From positions 1 to 38,260 of the forward strand of contig JAIKYQ010000086.1 of the NCBI GenBank assembly GCA_024683035.1: a stretch of 38,260 bases of DNA. Direction: 5' to 3'. The stretch comes from Eubacterium sp. (GTDB lineage: Bacteria; Bacillota; Clostridia; Lachnospirales; Lachnospiraceae). The position numbers and the translations under genes are program-made. The notes beneath the pieces were generated by a model. That model did not search any database. It saw only the letters and a program-made list of their open reading frames with translations, and was not told the DNA's origin. Shown here piece by piece: positions 1 to 8,248 of this stretch; position 1 is the first letter of the stretch, and each line of letters begins with the position of its first letter.

Positions 1-2
1 CT

Positions 3-320
3 TCACCATTGCTCATGAGATCGCGCATTTGCCTCCATCCCTAACCACCGTATAAATGCAGTCTTATCACTGCTGTTATATCCGGCTTTTTCGTAAAATC
101 GAAGAGACTCCGTTATCCGTTTCACATGAAGGCGGTCACCCTGACCAGGGTTTCTTTTGCTCTTCAAGGCGATCTGATCAAACGTTTCCTTCCGCTTGGA
201 CTGACCAGCCTGTTTTCGCAGATCTCCCTGGCGGCTGCCATGGCTGCCATCAACAATATGATCCGGAAATATGGCACCATGGATCCCGTGTTTGGTCTTT
301 TGATAAACCCGCCTCCATAG
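3..320 (+). pseudogene. MATE-family efflux pump remnant
   Basis: A short open stretch, clearest from 126 to 320, resembles an internal piece of MATE (multidrug and toxin extrusion) transporters. It reads GDLIKRFLPLGLTSL, then the family-typical AAMAAINNMIRKYG and DPVFG. Intact MATE proteins are about 450 residues; only some 60-90 are left. The same frame has a stop at 42-44, so the upstream half is missing or disrupted. The downstream end stops abruptly after DPVFG at a TAG inside a GC-rich stem-loop (308-315 paired with 320-327). There is no ribosome binding site or plausible start. This is a decayed relic and should not make a functional pump. The family assignment rests on a recognised motif only. 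Confidence 0.6.
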
Positions 321-354
321 AGGCGGGGGACATCCCCGGCTGAGTTATCCGCAC

Positions 355-390
355 AGTAAAAAGAAAAGCCCGGGGAGATTGTCCCCGGGG
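355..390 (-). terminator. Rho-independent terminator of the nitrate/sulfite reductase operon
   Basis: On the minus strand, just after the asrC stop codon, an 8-bp perfect stem (382-389 paired with 369-376, loop 377-381) is followed by CTTTTCTTTTT (357-367). A second GC-rich stem-loop at 308-327, followed on this strand by TTTAT, may act as a backup. Confidence 0.8.
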
Positions 391-399
391 TAAATCAGC

Positions 400-1389
400 C
401 TATTTCAGATTGTTGCTCCTGTCATACCGCTTCCCGCCCCAGTAGATCCGGGTGGCGACTTCAGCCATGTCGGGCAGTTCGACGCCTTCCATCACATATT
501 TCAGGAAGGTCTCAAACCCGGCCCGGTCGACGATATAGCCGATGTGTTCTTTGCCTTCAATCGCTTCTTTATCAATATATTCCTCGGCAAATGCATAGCA
601 GTTTTTAACGATCTTCAGGATGCTTTCCTCATCAGCCCATTTGATGAAATCCTCGGCAAGGCGGGGGTTCTGCTTGCCGGTGCGGCCCAGCAGTACAAGA
701 CGGAAATAATGCTCTTTGCTTCTGGTCCAGGCGCGGGTCGGGCAGTACGTTACGCAGACACCGCAGCCGATGCAAAGATCCGTATCCCGCTCGATCTTGC
801 CGTTTACGACTTTCAGTGCGCCTACGGAACGTTTCTGACAGTATTTTACACACTGTTCACAGCCGACACAGCGATCCGGATCATACTGCGGTTCGGTCAT
901 GCCGATGATCCCGAAGTCATTCATGCGGACCTTGGCACAGTCGTTGGAGCAGCCGGTAAACGCGACTTTCATATGCAGATTATTCGGGAAGATGTGCTTA
1001 TCCATCTTCTGCGCGAAAGCCGTCGTATCATAACAGCCGAAAGGGCAGAGCCGCTTGCCCGGACAGGCCACGATATTGCGGGTCCCTGCCGCAGGATATC
1101 CGCCGTTATACTCTTCCTGATTGACGCCGGACTCATCAATAATGAGCTGCAGCTCGCGGTTGACGGCATCCATATCTTCCAGTCTGATCCCGGGGATCTC
1201 CACACCCTGCCGATTTGTGACAAAGATTGTTCCGTTGCCGTATTTTTCCGCAATCTCGGTAACTCGCAGCATGGCCTTCGCACTGATGACGCCGCCGGGA
1301 ATACGCACCCGTGACGCGGTTTCGTCCCGCACTTTAGAATAGCGGAACGCGTTTTTTTTCAGTTTTTTCAGATTTACATCAATACCCAT
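400..1389 (-). CDS. asrC: Anaerobic sulfite reductase subunit C (siroheme/Fe-S catalytic subunit)
   Basis: A 329-residue catalytic subunit of the AsrABC dissimilatory-type sulfite reductase, which reduces sulfite to sulfide in the cytoplasm. The siroheme/4Fe-4S ligand pattern is visible: C109-x5-C115 and C147-x3-C151. Two ferredoxin-type 4Fe-4S motifs follow (C174xxC177xxC180xxxC184 and C206xxC209xxC212xxxC216). The N-terminal part carries the sulfite/nitrite reductase half-domain, with R27 in SRVRIPGG. Length matches the family. It is the last gene of the minus-strand operon, 40 bp after asrB, and is followed by a strong terminator. Siroheme enzymes of this superfamily can reduce both sulfite and nitrite, so the physiological substrate in this operon is open. 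Confidence 0.93.
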   Translation of the reverse strand: MGIDVNLKKLKKNAFRYSKVRDETASRVRIPGGVISAKAMLRVTEIAEKYGNGTIFVTNRQGVEIPGIRLEDMDAVNRELQLIIDESGVNQEEYNGGYPAAGTRNIVACPGKRLCPFGCYDTTAFAQKMDKHIFPNNLHMKVAFTGCSNDCAKVRMNDFGIIGMTEPQYDPDRCVGCEQCVKYCQKRSVGALKVVNGKIERDTDLCIGCGVCVTYCPTRAWTRSKEHYFRLVLLGRTGKQNPRLAEDFIKWADEESILKIVKNCYAFAEEYIDKEAIEGKEHIGYIVDRAGFETFLKYVMEGVELPDMAEVATRIYWGGKRYDRSNNLK

Positions 1390-1429
1390 GAACTTATTCT
1401 CCTCCGTGTCCGTCCATCCAAACGCGTTT

Positions 1430-2248
1430 TCAGTCGATCATGTCTTTGCTGACAGTATAGTTGAATACCGGGCCGTCCAGGCAGATATACTTCTCTCCGA
1501 CGCGGCAGTGACCGCACTTGCCCAGACCGCAGCACATCTTTCTCTCCTGAGAGACCCAAATGTTTTCTTCCCGGAATCCCTTCTCCAGAAGTCCCATGAC
1601 AGAGAACCGCATCATCGGAGGCGGACCGACAACGACCGCCTGCGCCTTTGCCGTATCACGGATCGGAACTTCGGGGATAAACTTCGTGACCAGACCGATA
1701 TTTCCTTCGTATCCCTCGGGAGCTCCGTCGACCGTGAGGATCAGATCCAGTTTTTTATCCCAGCGTTTCAGATCATCCCGGAAGAGCATGTCGTCCGGAC
1801 TGCGGAATCCCACGATGACATGTTTGTCACCGGCATCTTTTGTCCCGGCCAATGCATCGATGACGCCCCGGACCGGAGATACGCCGGTGCCTCCCGCAAC
1901 GACAAGGACCTCACCCTCTTCATACAGAGAAGTGTCAAACCCGTTTCCGTACGGCCCGCGCATCAGAAGGCTCTGACCCGTATAGTGCTCAAAGACTTCA
2001 TTTGTGACACGGCCGACCCGCCGGATCGTGAGATCCACAGAGTGATCGCCGATCCCGCTGACAGAGATCGGAGCTTCGCCGTATTTTGGTATGGATACTT
2101 CAAAAAACTGTCCGGGTTTTACATCTCCGGAGTATTCCATGCGGAAGGTGTATTCCTTCTGTGTATGCCTGATGACTTCCAGAATTCTGGAGGAAAACGG
2201 CACATAAGGATTATCCTGAATATTCATAGACACATTCGTTTTTTCCAT
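1430..2248 (-). CDS. asrB: Anaerobic sulfite reductase subunit B (FAD/NAD-binding, 2Fe-2S)
   Basis: The electron-input subunit of AsrABC, related to ferredoxin-NADP reductase and dihydroorotate dehydrogenase PyrK. An FAD-binding barrel comes first (GQFFEVSIPKYGEAPISVSG), then the flavin/NAD segments MRGPYGNGF and VAGGTGVSPVRG. A C-terminal cysteine cluster for a 2Fe-2S centre follows (CCGLGKCGHC and a later IC). I start at ATG 2248 because a GGGGAGG sequence lies about 10 bases upstream. An in-frame TTG at 2254 overlaps the asrA stop and would add two residues. The asrA coding end supplies the ribosome binding site, which suggests translational coupling. Confidence 0.93.
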   Translation of the reverse strand: MEKTNVSMNIQDNPYVPFSSRILEVIRHTQKEYTFRMEYSGDVKPGQFFEVSIPKYGEAPISVSGIGDHSVDLTIRRVGRVTNEVFEHYTGQSLLMRGPYGNGFDTSLYEEGEVLVVAGGTGVSPVRGVIDALAGTKDAGDKHVIVGFRSPDDMLFRDDLKRWDKKLDLILTVDGAPEGYEGNIGLVTKFIPEVPIRDTAKAQAVVVGPPPMMRFSVMGLLEKGFREENIWVSQERKMCCGLGKCGHCRVGEKYICLDGPVFNYTVSKDMID

Positions 2249-2250
2249 CT

Positions 2251-3279
2251 TCAATTCACCTCCCCTTCTTTCATTTCTTCTACTGCCTTGTTTACTTTAT
2301 TGATACAGGCAGAAAAGGAGATATATTCCGGACAGATCCTGTCACAGCGGCCGCATCCGACACACATCTGATAGCCAAACCGCTTCTTGAAATCCAGGAT
2401 CTTATGAAGCACTTTAAACCGCATACGCTCACCTTTCGTACGGCGGTACTCACCTCCGCCGGCCACATTGGTATAGCCGTCCACCATACAGGACGCCCCG
2501 ACTCTGCGGCGTTCGCCGACTTTCCCGTTATCGGTGTAAAAAACATCCTGCATGGTATAGCAGGTGCAGGTGGGACAGGCAAAATTGCAGCGGCCGCACC
2601 CGATGCAGCGTGCACTGTACTCATCCCACACAGAGTTTTTGTAAATACCGGACGGGATCTCATCCGGGATCGTGACATGCACAGCATTCTCCGTCACATA
2701 TTTCGGCTCAACACGCTGCTCTGCTGCGCTGTTTTTTTCGAACAGTTCTGCAAGAGACTCCTCCGGAACATCACAGGCAAACCCGCCGTCTTCTGTTCTG
2801 TCCACAGAAAACCAGTATCCGTCCGCCGTCCGGTTCGTTCCCATATCGACGCAGAAACAGTCTTCACCCGACTTCGGGCAACCCAGCAGCACAAAATGGA
2901 CACGCTCCCTGATCTCTTTGTAGAAAGGATCGGCAAATGTATTATCCAGATAGATCTGGTCAAGTCGTTTTACTGCATGCATATCACAGCTTTTCACAAA
3001 GATGATCGCTTCACGCGCATCCCGGTCTGCCGTTTTGACCTCACTTTCCGTAAAAAAGAACAGCGTCTCAGAAAGCGGTGTCAGGATCTCCTTAAAAGCA
3101 TAATCCGATTTCTGATCCAGTTCCATCTCTTCTACAGAATTCACAAAATCATAGCGGATGACGTCGGTGTCGGTAAACCGGCCTTCCCCGGTTTTACGCA
3201 CAGGCGCGTAAAGCCTGTATGTCCTCCCCAGTTCGGACAGGACCTTGTCAAAACCTTCTCTTGTCAGAATGTAGCCCAT
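2251..3279 (-). CDS. asrA: Anaerobic sulfite reductase subunit A (ferredoxin-like electron transfer)
   Basis: A 342-residue Fe-S electron-transfer subunit of AsrABC that passes electrons from AsrB to the siroheme subunit AsrC. Two 4Fe-4S motifs are present: C225xxC228xxC231xxxC235 and C306xxC309xxC312xxxC316. Additional cysteines occur at 134, 141 and 143, within the conserved N-terminal hydrogenase-subunit-like region. Length is normal for AsrA. It follows the TDT transporter gene after 55 bp and its end abuts asrB. The order asrA-asrB-asrC is the canonical one. Unlike typical stand-alone asr operons, it lies downstream of nitrate-reductase-type genes. Confidence 0.93.
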   Translation of the reverse strand: MGYILTREGFDKVLSELGRTYRLYAPVRKTGEGRFTDTDVIRYDFVNSVEEMELDQKSDYAFKEILTPLSETLFFFTESEVKTADRDAREAIIFVKSCDMHAVKRLDQIYLDNTFADPFYKEIRERVHFVLLGCPKSGEDCFCVDMGTNRTADGYWFSVDRTEDGGFACDVPEESLAELFEKNSAAEQRVEPKYVTENAVHVTIPDEIPSGIYKNSVWDEYSARCIGCGRCNFACPTCTCYTMQDVFYTDNGKVGERRRVGASCMVDGYTNVAGGGEYRRTKGERMRFKVLHKILDFKKRFGYQMCVGCGRCDRICPEYISFSACINKVNKAVEEMKEGEVN

Positions 3280-3334
3280 TCAAACCCCTCCGTTTCTAAC
3301 AATCCTTTATTCAAACCTCTCTGCTTCCTGTGTG

Positions 3335-4279
3335 TCACTGTCTTTCCTGTTTCTTCAGCAGCATACGCAGGAACATAAGCATCACATAACCCACCAGCAT
3401 CGTGGTTACAAAAATCTGCAGTCCGGACAGCTGTGTCACGGCATTGGCCAGCCCTTCCTTTCCTGCAGCCGTCAGTGCGCCTGCCATTTTCTGCGAGGCA
3501 ACAACACCGATCGCCATCGGGAATGTCAGCCCGGCAAAACCCGGATAGAACCGGAATGAAAAGAAGTCCGGCAGTTTAAAAAGGATAAAAGCCAGCGATG
3601 CCAGCACGCAGATGTACATAAACGTCAGCAGTGCACGATTCGGCGACTCATAGACATTGATCAGGCTGACAACGCAGAGACTGCAGGGAGCCAACAGAAC
3701 CGCCATTGTATGATAAGCTGCACTTTTTATCTCGACTTTTACCAGACGCCGGAGCATGAACGGCAGAAGAAGAATGTAAATGATACAGCCGTAGACCGTG
3801 ATCACCTGCAGGATCGGCGCGGCATTCATCTTTCCTCCGGTCACACAGGCCACCATCCATCCGTTATACGTCACAAACCAGCTGGGCATCATATTGACAG
3901 GATCTTTCTTCAGGATCACCTTTCCGAAAGTGTGCTTCACCGTAAATACGATAATGTGCACGCAGTGGATTAGGACAGCGATGAACCAGATGATCCGTCC
4001 GAACTCCCATCCCATCTCAAAGTAAAAACTGCCCAGCACCATCAGCACCATGCTGGATGCACCGTAGAGGCTGGCCGGGATCGTCTGCTCATACTCCTGC
4101 CGGCATGTTCCGGGGTAACGGATGATCTTGATGATATAGCAGATGATAAAGACCGTTCCGCACACCATGATCAGATACCGAAGCCAGGAAAACCCGAGAC
4201 CTCCATAGACATTTCCCATCGTGAGAAAACTCAGGAATGTCGCAATGACGGGAACCGGTATTTTTTCGACTCTTTCCAT
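3335..4279 (-). CDS. TDT family (TehA/SLAC1/Ssu1-type) transporter
   Basis: A 314-residue polytopic membrane protein with about ten hydrophobic helices, resembling the tellurite-resistance/dicarboxylate transporter family. That family contains bacterial TehA, the plant anion channel SLAC1 (permeable to nitrate and chloride) and the yeast sulfite exporter Ssu1. I start at ATG 4279 because GGGAGGG lies 3 bases upstream; the longer reading frame would add 35 hydrophilic, unlikely residues. It is co-directional with the flavoprotein upstream (13-bp gap) and asrA downstream (55-bp gap). Context suggests movement of nitrate, nitrite or sulfite across the membrane. The substrate is an inference; the family call is from fold pattern and motif feel, without a search. 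Confidence 0.75.
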   Translation of the reverse strand: MERVEKIPVPVIATFLSFLTMGNVYGGLGFSWLRYLIMVCGTVFIICYIIKIIRYPGTCRQEYEQTIPASLYGASSMVLMVLGSFYFEMGWEFGRIIWFIAVLIHCVHIIVFTVKHTFGKVILKKDPVNMMPSWFVTYNGWMVACVTGGKMNAAPILQVITVYGCIIYILLLPFMLRRLVKVEIKSAAYHTMAVLLAPCSLCVVSLINVYESPNRALLTFMYICVLASLAFILFKLPDFFSFRFYPGFAGLTFPMAIGVVASQKMAGALTAAGKEGLANAVTQLSGLQIFVTTMLVGYVMLMFLRMLLKKQERQ

Positions 4280-4292
4280 ATTCCCTCCCGTC

Positions 4293-5531
4293 TTACTCAT
4301 AATAGAATTCATAGGAATCACTGTGCATATGGAAGAAGTCGGAGTAATCGATGTCAAACAGCGGCTTTCTGACTCTGCGGACATCGATCTGACGGGCGAT
4401 CAGCTGCTGCAGGACTCCTCCGTATGCAAGATCTCCCTGAAGCAGTGCTCCGATGATCTTTCCATCCCTGTGGACGATTTTTTTGTACACATCTCCCTTG
4501 CGATATGTCTCGACCCTTACGGTCTCATCTGCCGGATCGGGATTGACCTCGCCCAGAGACATCGTAGAGATGTCCAGGAACCGCATGGTAGACTTGCTGG
4601 CAAAGAAATCGGACATTTTTTCCGGCACACCGGCCATATTGGCCGCTGCGATCATTCCCTCTTTCACGGCGACCGGCCATATGGGCGAAAGGCCCGATAC
4701 ATCGCCTGCGCCAAAAATATCCGGATCATTCGTCCGGCCCGTCTCATCATACACAAGGCCGGTCCGGGAAAGCTCCAGGCCGGATTCCTGCAGAAACTCC
4801 ACATTGGAACGAACGCCTGCCGTGACCACAAAGAAATCGCAGGGGATCACCGTTCCGTCGCTGAGGACGACCGCCGTGATCTCATGATCGTCATTGATCT
4901 GCACTTCATCGACGCCGACTCCGTAATGCTGTTCCACACCATGTGCCGCAAAAGCATCGATATACGCCTGTGCAGCCTCGTGATCAAGCTGTTTATTGAG
5001 GAGCCATCCGGCAAAATCACACAGGACTGTCTTCACACCGAGATGCAGGAGCCCTGTCGCACAGTCGATGCCGACAAGACCGCTTCCGAGAATGACGATG
5101 TGTTTTTTCGTCTTCACTGCTTCCTTCAAAACTTCGATATCATCGATATTGCGGAAACCTATCATATTCGGAGATCCCGCCATATTTTTGATCGGCGGAA
5201 AGAACGTATGGGAGCCGGTAGCGATCAGCAGCTTATCGTAGCTTTCTCTTGTGCCGTCCCCGAGTATGACTTCTTTTGCCGCCCGGTCCAGCCCGACTGC
5301 CTCCAGGCCTTTCTTCCATGTGACGCGGTACAGCGTCTCAAAATCTTTCTCTACAAACCGCAGACGATCGATGCTTCTCATACCTGAAAGATATTCATGC
5401 AGGATACAGCGTGAATAGATCTCGCTGTCTTTCGAGATCAGCACGATCTCTGCCTCCCTGTCATATTTCCGAAGCTCCCGGATGCCATTGACACCTGCCG
5501 CGGACGAACCGATCACAACATATTTTTTCAT
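4293..5531 (-). CDS. FAD-dependent NAD(P)H oxidoreductase (NirB N-terminal-like)
   Basis: A 412-residue pyridine nucleotide-disulfide oxidoreductase. The FAD-binding motif is near the N-terminus (VVIGSSAAGVNG), the NAD(P) motif mid-protein (VILGSGLVGIDCA), and the second FAD motif later (DIFGAGDV). It resembles the flavoprotein half of NADH-nitrite reductases and rubredoxin/NADH oxidoreductases, without a siroheme domain. The start ATG at 5531 overlaps the stop of the upstream ferredoxin gene in an ATGA arrangement, so the two are translationally coupled. The likely job is to take electrons from NAD(P)H and hand them, via the four-cluster ferredoxin, to the molybdopterin enzyme or to the reductase encoded downstream. 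Confidence 0.85.
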   Translation of the reverse strand: MKKYVVIGSSAAGVNGIRELRKYDREAEIVLISKDSEIYSRCILHEYLSGMRSIDRLRFVEKDFETLYRVTWKKGLEAVGLDRAAKEVILGDGTRESYDKLLIATGSHTFFPPIKNMAGSPNMIGFRNIDDIEVLKEAVKTKKHIVILGSGLVGIDCATGLLHLGVKTVLCDFAGWLLNKQLDHEAAQAYIDAFAAHGVEQHYGVGVDEVQINDDHEITAVVLSDGTVIPCDFFVVTAGVRSNVEFLQESGLELSRTGLVYDETGRTNDPDIFGAGDVSGLSPIWPVAVKEGMIAAANMAGVPEKMSDFFASKSTMRFLDISTMSLGEVNPDPADETVRVETYRKGDVYKKIVHRDGKIIGALLQGDLAYGGVLQQLIARQIDVRRVRKPLFDIDYSDFFHMHSDSYEFYYE

Positions 5532-5956
5532 AGGCTCTCCTCCAGTGTAATGGCGTGCATGGGGCACTTTTCCACGCACATGGGATCTGCAGTCTTTCCA
5601 TCCTCACTCCTGTGGACACACATGTTGCACTTCATGATCTCCCGGAAATGCACACTGTCCGGTTTCAGAACACCGAACGGGCAGGACATGACACACATAT
5701 AGCAGCTGGCGCACTGTTCCTTATCATACGTGACGTATCCTGTCACGGGATCTTTCTTCATGGCGCCGGTCATGCATGTATAGACACATTCCGGCCGGCT
5801 GCAGTGCCGGCAGAATATGGGCGCCGGCTTTGTCTCACTGTCGATCACGACACGGTTCCGCGCGTCGCCGCTCTCGGTCTGGTGACTGACCACGCAGGCA
5901 GTCACACACGTTAGACATCCGATACAGCGGCTGCGGTCAATTTTTATCCTGTACAT
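5528..5956 (-). CDS. Four-cluster 4Fe-4S ferredoxin electron-transfer subunit
   Basis: A 142-residue DmsB/HycB-type polyferredoxin. Cysteines are arranged for four 4Fe-4S clusters: C11xxC14xxC17xxxC21, C49xxC52x4C57xxxC61, C82xxC85xxC88xxxC92, and C110xxC113 with C127xxxC131. Such subunits wire molybdopterin oxidoreductases to their electron donors. It lies 34 bp after the molybdopterin enzyme gene and overlaps the flavoprotein gene by 4 bp. This order (molybdopterin enzyme, ferredoxin, flavoprotein) recalls clostridial nar-type nitrate reductase operons. There is no Tat or Sec signal, so it should be cytoplasmic. Confidence 0.88.
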   Translation of the reverse strand: MYRIKIDRSRCIGCLTCVTACVVSHQTESGDARNRVVIDSETKPAPIFCRHCSRPECVYTCMTGAMKKDPVTGYVTYDKEQCASCYMCVMSCPFGVLKPDSVHFREIMKCNMCVHRSEDGKTADPMCVEKCPMHAITLEESL

Positions 5957-5990
5957 AATCCCTGACCTCCTCTTTCAGATCATCTGTACG

Positions 5991-8075
5991 TCATATCTTT
6001 TCAAACCGGCAGACCGCCCCTTTGTAATTGGGCTCCCGGGAATACTTGTCATAGTTTGACGGGGTCAGCTTATTGCACTCTATATAGTGGATCGGTGCAT
6101 ACAGCTGATCATACGGGACATTGTCCGTCACTTTGACAAAGAAATCGGCATTCTGACCGTTGACTGAGAATACACGAATGCGGTCCATCTCATGGACGTC
6201 ATTTTCTTCCGCCATTTTCCTGTTCATAAAAAGATATGCCTTCTTCGGAGAAACATCCTCCACGAACCGGACCTCTTTGGTACGGCTTTGGGTGTGCCAC
6301 TGCCCTACGGTGCCGCGGCCCGTATTGAAGACAAGCGGGAATTCTTCTGACGGGACATACGGATTCTCCAGAGGTTCCTCAAACAGGAAATTAGCTCTTC
6401 CGTCCGGCGTATAGAAGATCCCGTCAGAATAGAGACGGCGCTGCTCTTCGGAAAACTCCGCCTCCCTCCCTTCCGGGTACGGCCACTGCCGCCCGTGGGA
6501 ATCTGTCAGGTCGTCCCATTTCACGCCGGAAAAATCGCACGGTCTTCCCCGCGAGATCTCACGAAGCATGTTAAAGCACTGCTCCGGAGTCTCCCAGCGC
6601 TCGATCGCCTTTCCCATTCCGAGCGCTTTCGCGACACCGAGAATACACTCATAATCGGAAATCTCATTTTCTCCCCTTGGCAGAACGGGACGCATGGCCG
6701 AAAGGCGGCGTTCGAGGTTGATATATGTGCCCGCTTTCTTGATTCCCGGGACGACAGGAAAATAGACAGTCGCTTCTTCCGCGCTTTCGATCGTATCGTA
6801 AATGTCCTGCACGACAAAAAGATCCAGCTTTTTCGCCGCCTCGGCAAACGTCTCATTGTTCGTCCAGCTGTGACGCGGATTTGTACAGAGGATCCAGAGT
6901 CCTTTGATCTCTCCGGCGTTGATCCCTTCAATGATCCTGTTATAGGGGATCGTCGGCTTTTTTGCCATTTGTTCCGGATCAATCCCGATGATGCCGGCGA
7001 TCCGTCCGCTTTCTTCTGCGTCTGCAAAGTCTCCCCCGCCGAACAGACAGGTCGTGTTGGAGAACAGGCGTGAACCCATCGCGTTGCACTGTCCCGTGAT
7101 CGAATTGCCGCCGGTTCCCGGTCTGCCGATATTACCGGTCATCAGTGCCAGATTCATGACTGCTCTCGCTGTAGTCACGGCTTCGTATCCCTGGTTGACG
7201 CCCATCGTCCACCAGAAGGACACCGCCTTTCCATCATGAATGATCTTCGCCAGTTCCATGATCCGTTCTTCATCGATACCGCTCTCCGCTGCGCCGCGTG
7301 AAAGAGGAAACGCACTGACGAATCGGGCAAACTCCTCAAAATGATTCGTATGTTTCGCAATGAAATCCCAGTCGATCCAGTCTTTCTCTATCAGGATGTT
7401 AGCGACCGTATACAGCAGCACCAGATCCGACCGCGGACGAATCTGGTAATGATGATCTGCGTTCATGGCCGTTTCCGAGCGCCGGGGATCGATCACGACG
7501 ATCTTATGTCCCGGGACCTGATTATTGCGCACACGTCCCCACACGATCGGATGCGCTACAACAGGATTCGCCCCGATAAAGATAAGCGTGTCAGACAGCT
7601 CCAGATCCTGCAGTGTATACCCCGGGGCGTCATATCCCAGCGTTCCCTTATGCGCAACGGCGGCTGAAGCCATGCACAGGCGCGTGTTTCCGTCCACATT
7701 TGTCTGCAGATAGTTGCGCATTACATGACCGAAGATTGCAAACTCTTCCAGCGTGAGCTGCCCCGTACTGATGCCGGCGACACTTTCCCGTCCGTACTTT
7801 TTCTGCAGCCCGGTGATCTTTTCGGCAACATGATCCCAGGCTTCTTCCCAGGGCACTTCCTTCATGCTCCCATCTTCCTGTCTGATTTTAGGCAGTGCGT
7901 CCGGCTTGACAGTCGTCTGCTGCTTGCTCAGAGACAGACCCTTAATACAGCTGAAACCTTCATTCACGGGATAGCCTTTGGTCGGCAGGGTTCGCACGAT
8001 CTTCCCGTCCTCCACGTAAAAATCGAGATTACAGTCAATCGCACAGAAATTGCAGGTTGATTGTACTTTTCGCAT
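5991..8075 (-). CDS. Molybdopterin oxidoreductase, nitrate reductase-like (Nas/NarB/Nap family)
   Basis: A 694-residue molybdopterin-guanine-dinucleotide enzyme. The N-terminus carries a 4Fe-4S motif, C8xxC11xxxC15 plus C43. The predicted Mo ligand is C134 in NTRLCMASA, where formate dehydrogenases have Cys/Sec in a different context. The segment GQCNAMGSRLFSNTT is typical of assimilatory/periplasmic-type nitrate reductases, and the C-terminal molybdopterin-dinucleotide domain is present. There is no twin-arginine signal, so it is cytoplasmic. I start at ATG 8075 because GAGAGG is 9 bases upstream; a GTG at 8081 sits too close. It is first in a seven-gene operon ending with asrABC, and a Crp/Fnr-type palindrome lies at a class II position. 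Nitrate is the best guess; another oxyanion is possible. Confidence 0.85.
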   Translation of the reverse strand: MRKVQSTCNFCAIDCNLDFYVEDGKIVRTLPTKGYPVNEGFSCIKGLSLSKQQTTVKPDALPKIRQEDGSMKEVPWEEAWDHVAEKITGLQKKYGRESVAGISTGQLTLEEFAIFGHVMRNYLQTNVDGNTRLCMASAAVAHKGTLGYDAPGYTLQDLELSDTLIFIGANPVVAHPIVWGRVRNNQVPGHKIVVIDPRRSETAMNADHHYQIRPRSDLVLLYTVANILIEKDWIDWDFIAKHTNHFEEFARFVSAFPLSRGAAESGIDEERIMELAKIIHDGKAVSFWWTMGVNQGYEAVTTARAVMNLALMTGNIGRPGTGGNSITGQCNAMGSRLFSNTTCLFGGGDFADAEESGRIAGIIGIDPEQMAKKPTIPYNRIIEGINAGEIKGLWILCTNPRHSWTNNETFAEAAKKLDLFVVQDIYDTIESAEEATVYFPVVPGIKKAGTYINLERRLSAMRPVLPRGENEISDYECILGVAKALGMGKAIERWETPEQCFNMLREISRGRPCDFSGVKWDDLTDSHGRQWPYPEGREAEFSEEQRRLYSDGIFYTPDGRANFLFEEPLENPYVPSEEFPLVFNTGRGTVGQWHTQSRTKEVRFVEDVSPKKAYLFMNRKMAEENDVHEMDRIRVFSVNGQNADFFVKVTDNVPYDQLYAPIHYIECNKLTPSNYDKYSREPNYKGAVCRFEKI

Positions 8076-8148
8076 ATGCACTTTCCTCTCAATAGATGAT
8101 TGACTCGCTAAAAGGTGTGTAATAAAGAAGTGGTAAATATAGGAAGAA

Positions 8149-8158
8149 GTATACTATA
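8149..8158 (-). promoter_or_regulatory. -10 region of the nitrate/sulfite reductase operon
   Basis: On the minus strand, overlapping TATAGT (8158-8153) and TATACT (8154-8149) are the only good -10 matches upstream of the operon. No good -35 is present 17 bp away; the activator palindrome occupies that region instead, as expected for an activator-dependent promoter. Confidence 0.55.
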
Positions 8159-8174
8159 AGAAAGAAATAGCCTC

Positions 8175-8190
8175 TGTTGCACACGCAACA
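8175..8190. promoter_or_regulatory. Perfect Crp/Fnr-type palindrome TGTTGC-N4-GCAACA
   Basis: A perfect 6-4-6 inverted repeat sits in the divergent intergenic region between the nitrate-reductase-like operon and a Crp/Fnr gene. For the minus-strand operon, a TATACT -10 (8154-8149) predicts a start near 8142, putting the palindrome centre (8182.5) at about -41, the classical class II activator position. For the plus-strand regulator, TATAAT at 8198-8203 predicts a start near 8210. The palindrome then covers its -35 region, suggesting autorepression. Binding by the adjacent regulator is inferred from proximity. Confidence 0.7.
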
Positions 8191-8197
8191 TTTTTGA

Positions 8198-8203
8198 TAT
8201 AAT
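8198..8203 (+). promoter_or_regulatory. -10 box of the first Crp/Fnr gene
   Basis: A consensus TATAAT lies 45 bp before the ATG at 8249. The -35 window, 17 bp upstream (8175-8180), is the left arm of the Crp/Fnr palindrome. Confidence 0.6.
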
Positions 8204-8248
8204 ATCTGCTGAAATCTAACAAAAGTTCGAGACGAAAGGACACAGGAT

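Noticed and set aside
2249-2254. TTG start for asrB two codons upstream
   Set aside because: It overlaps the asrA stop and sits too close to the GGAGG; the ATG at 2248 has better spacing.
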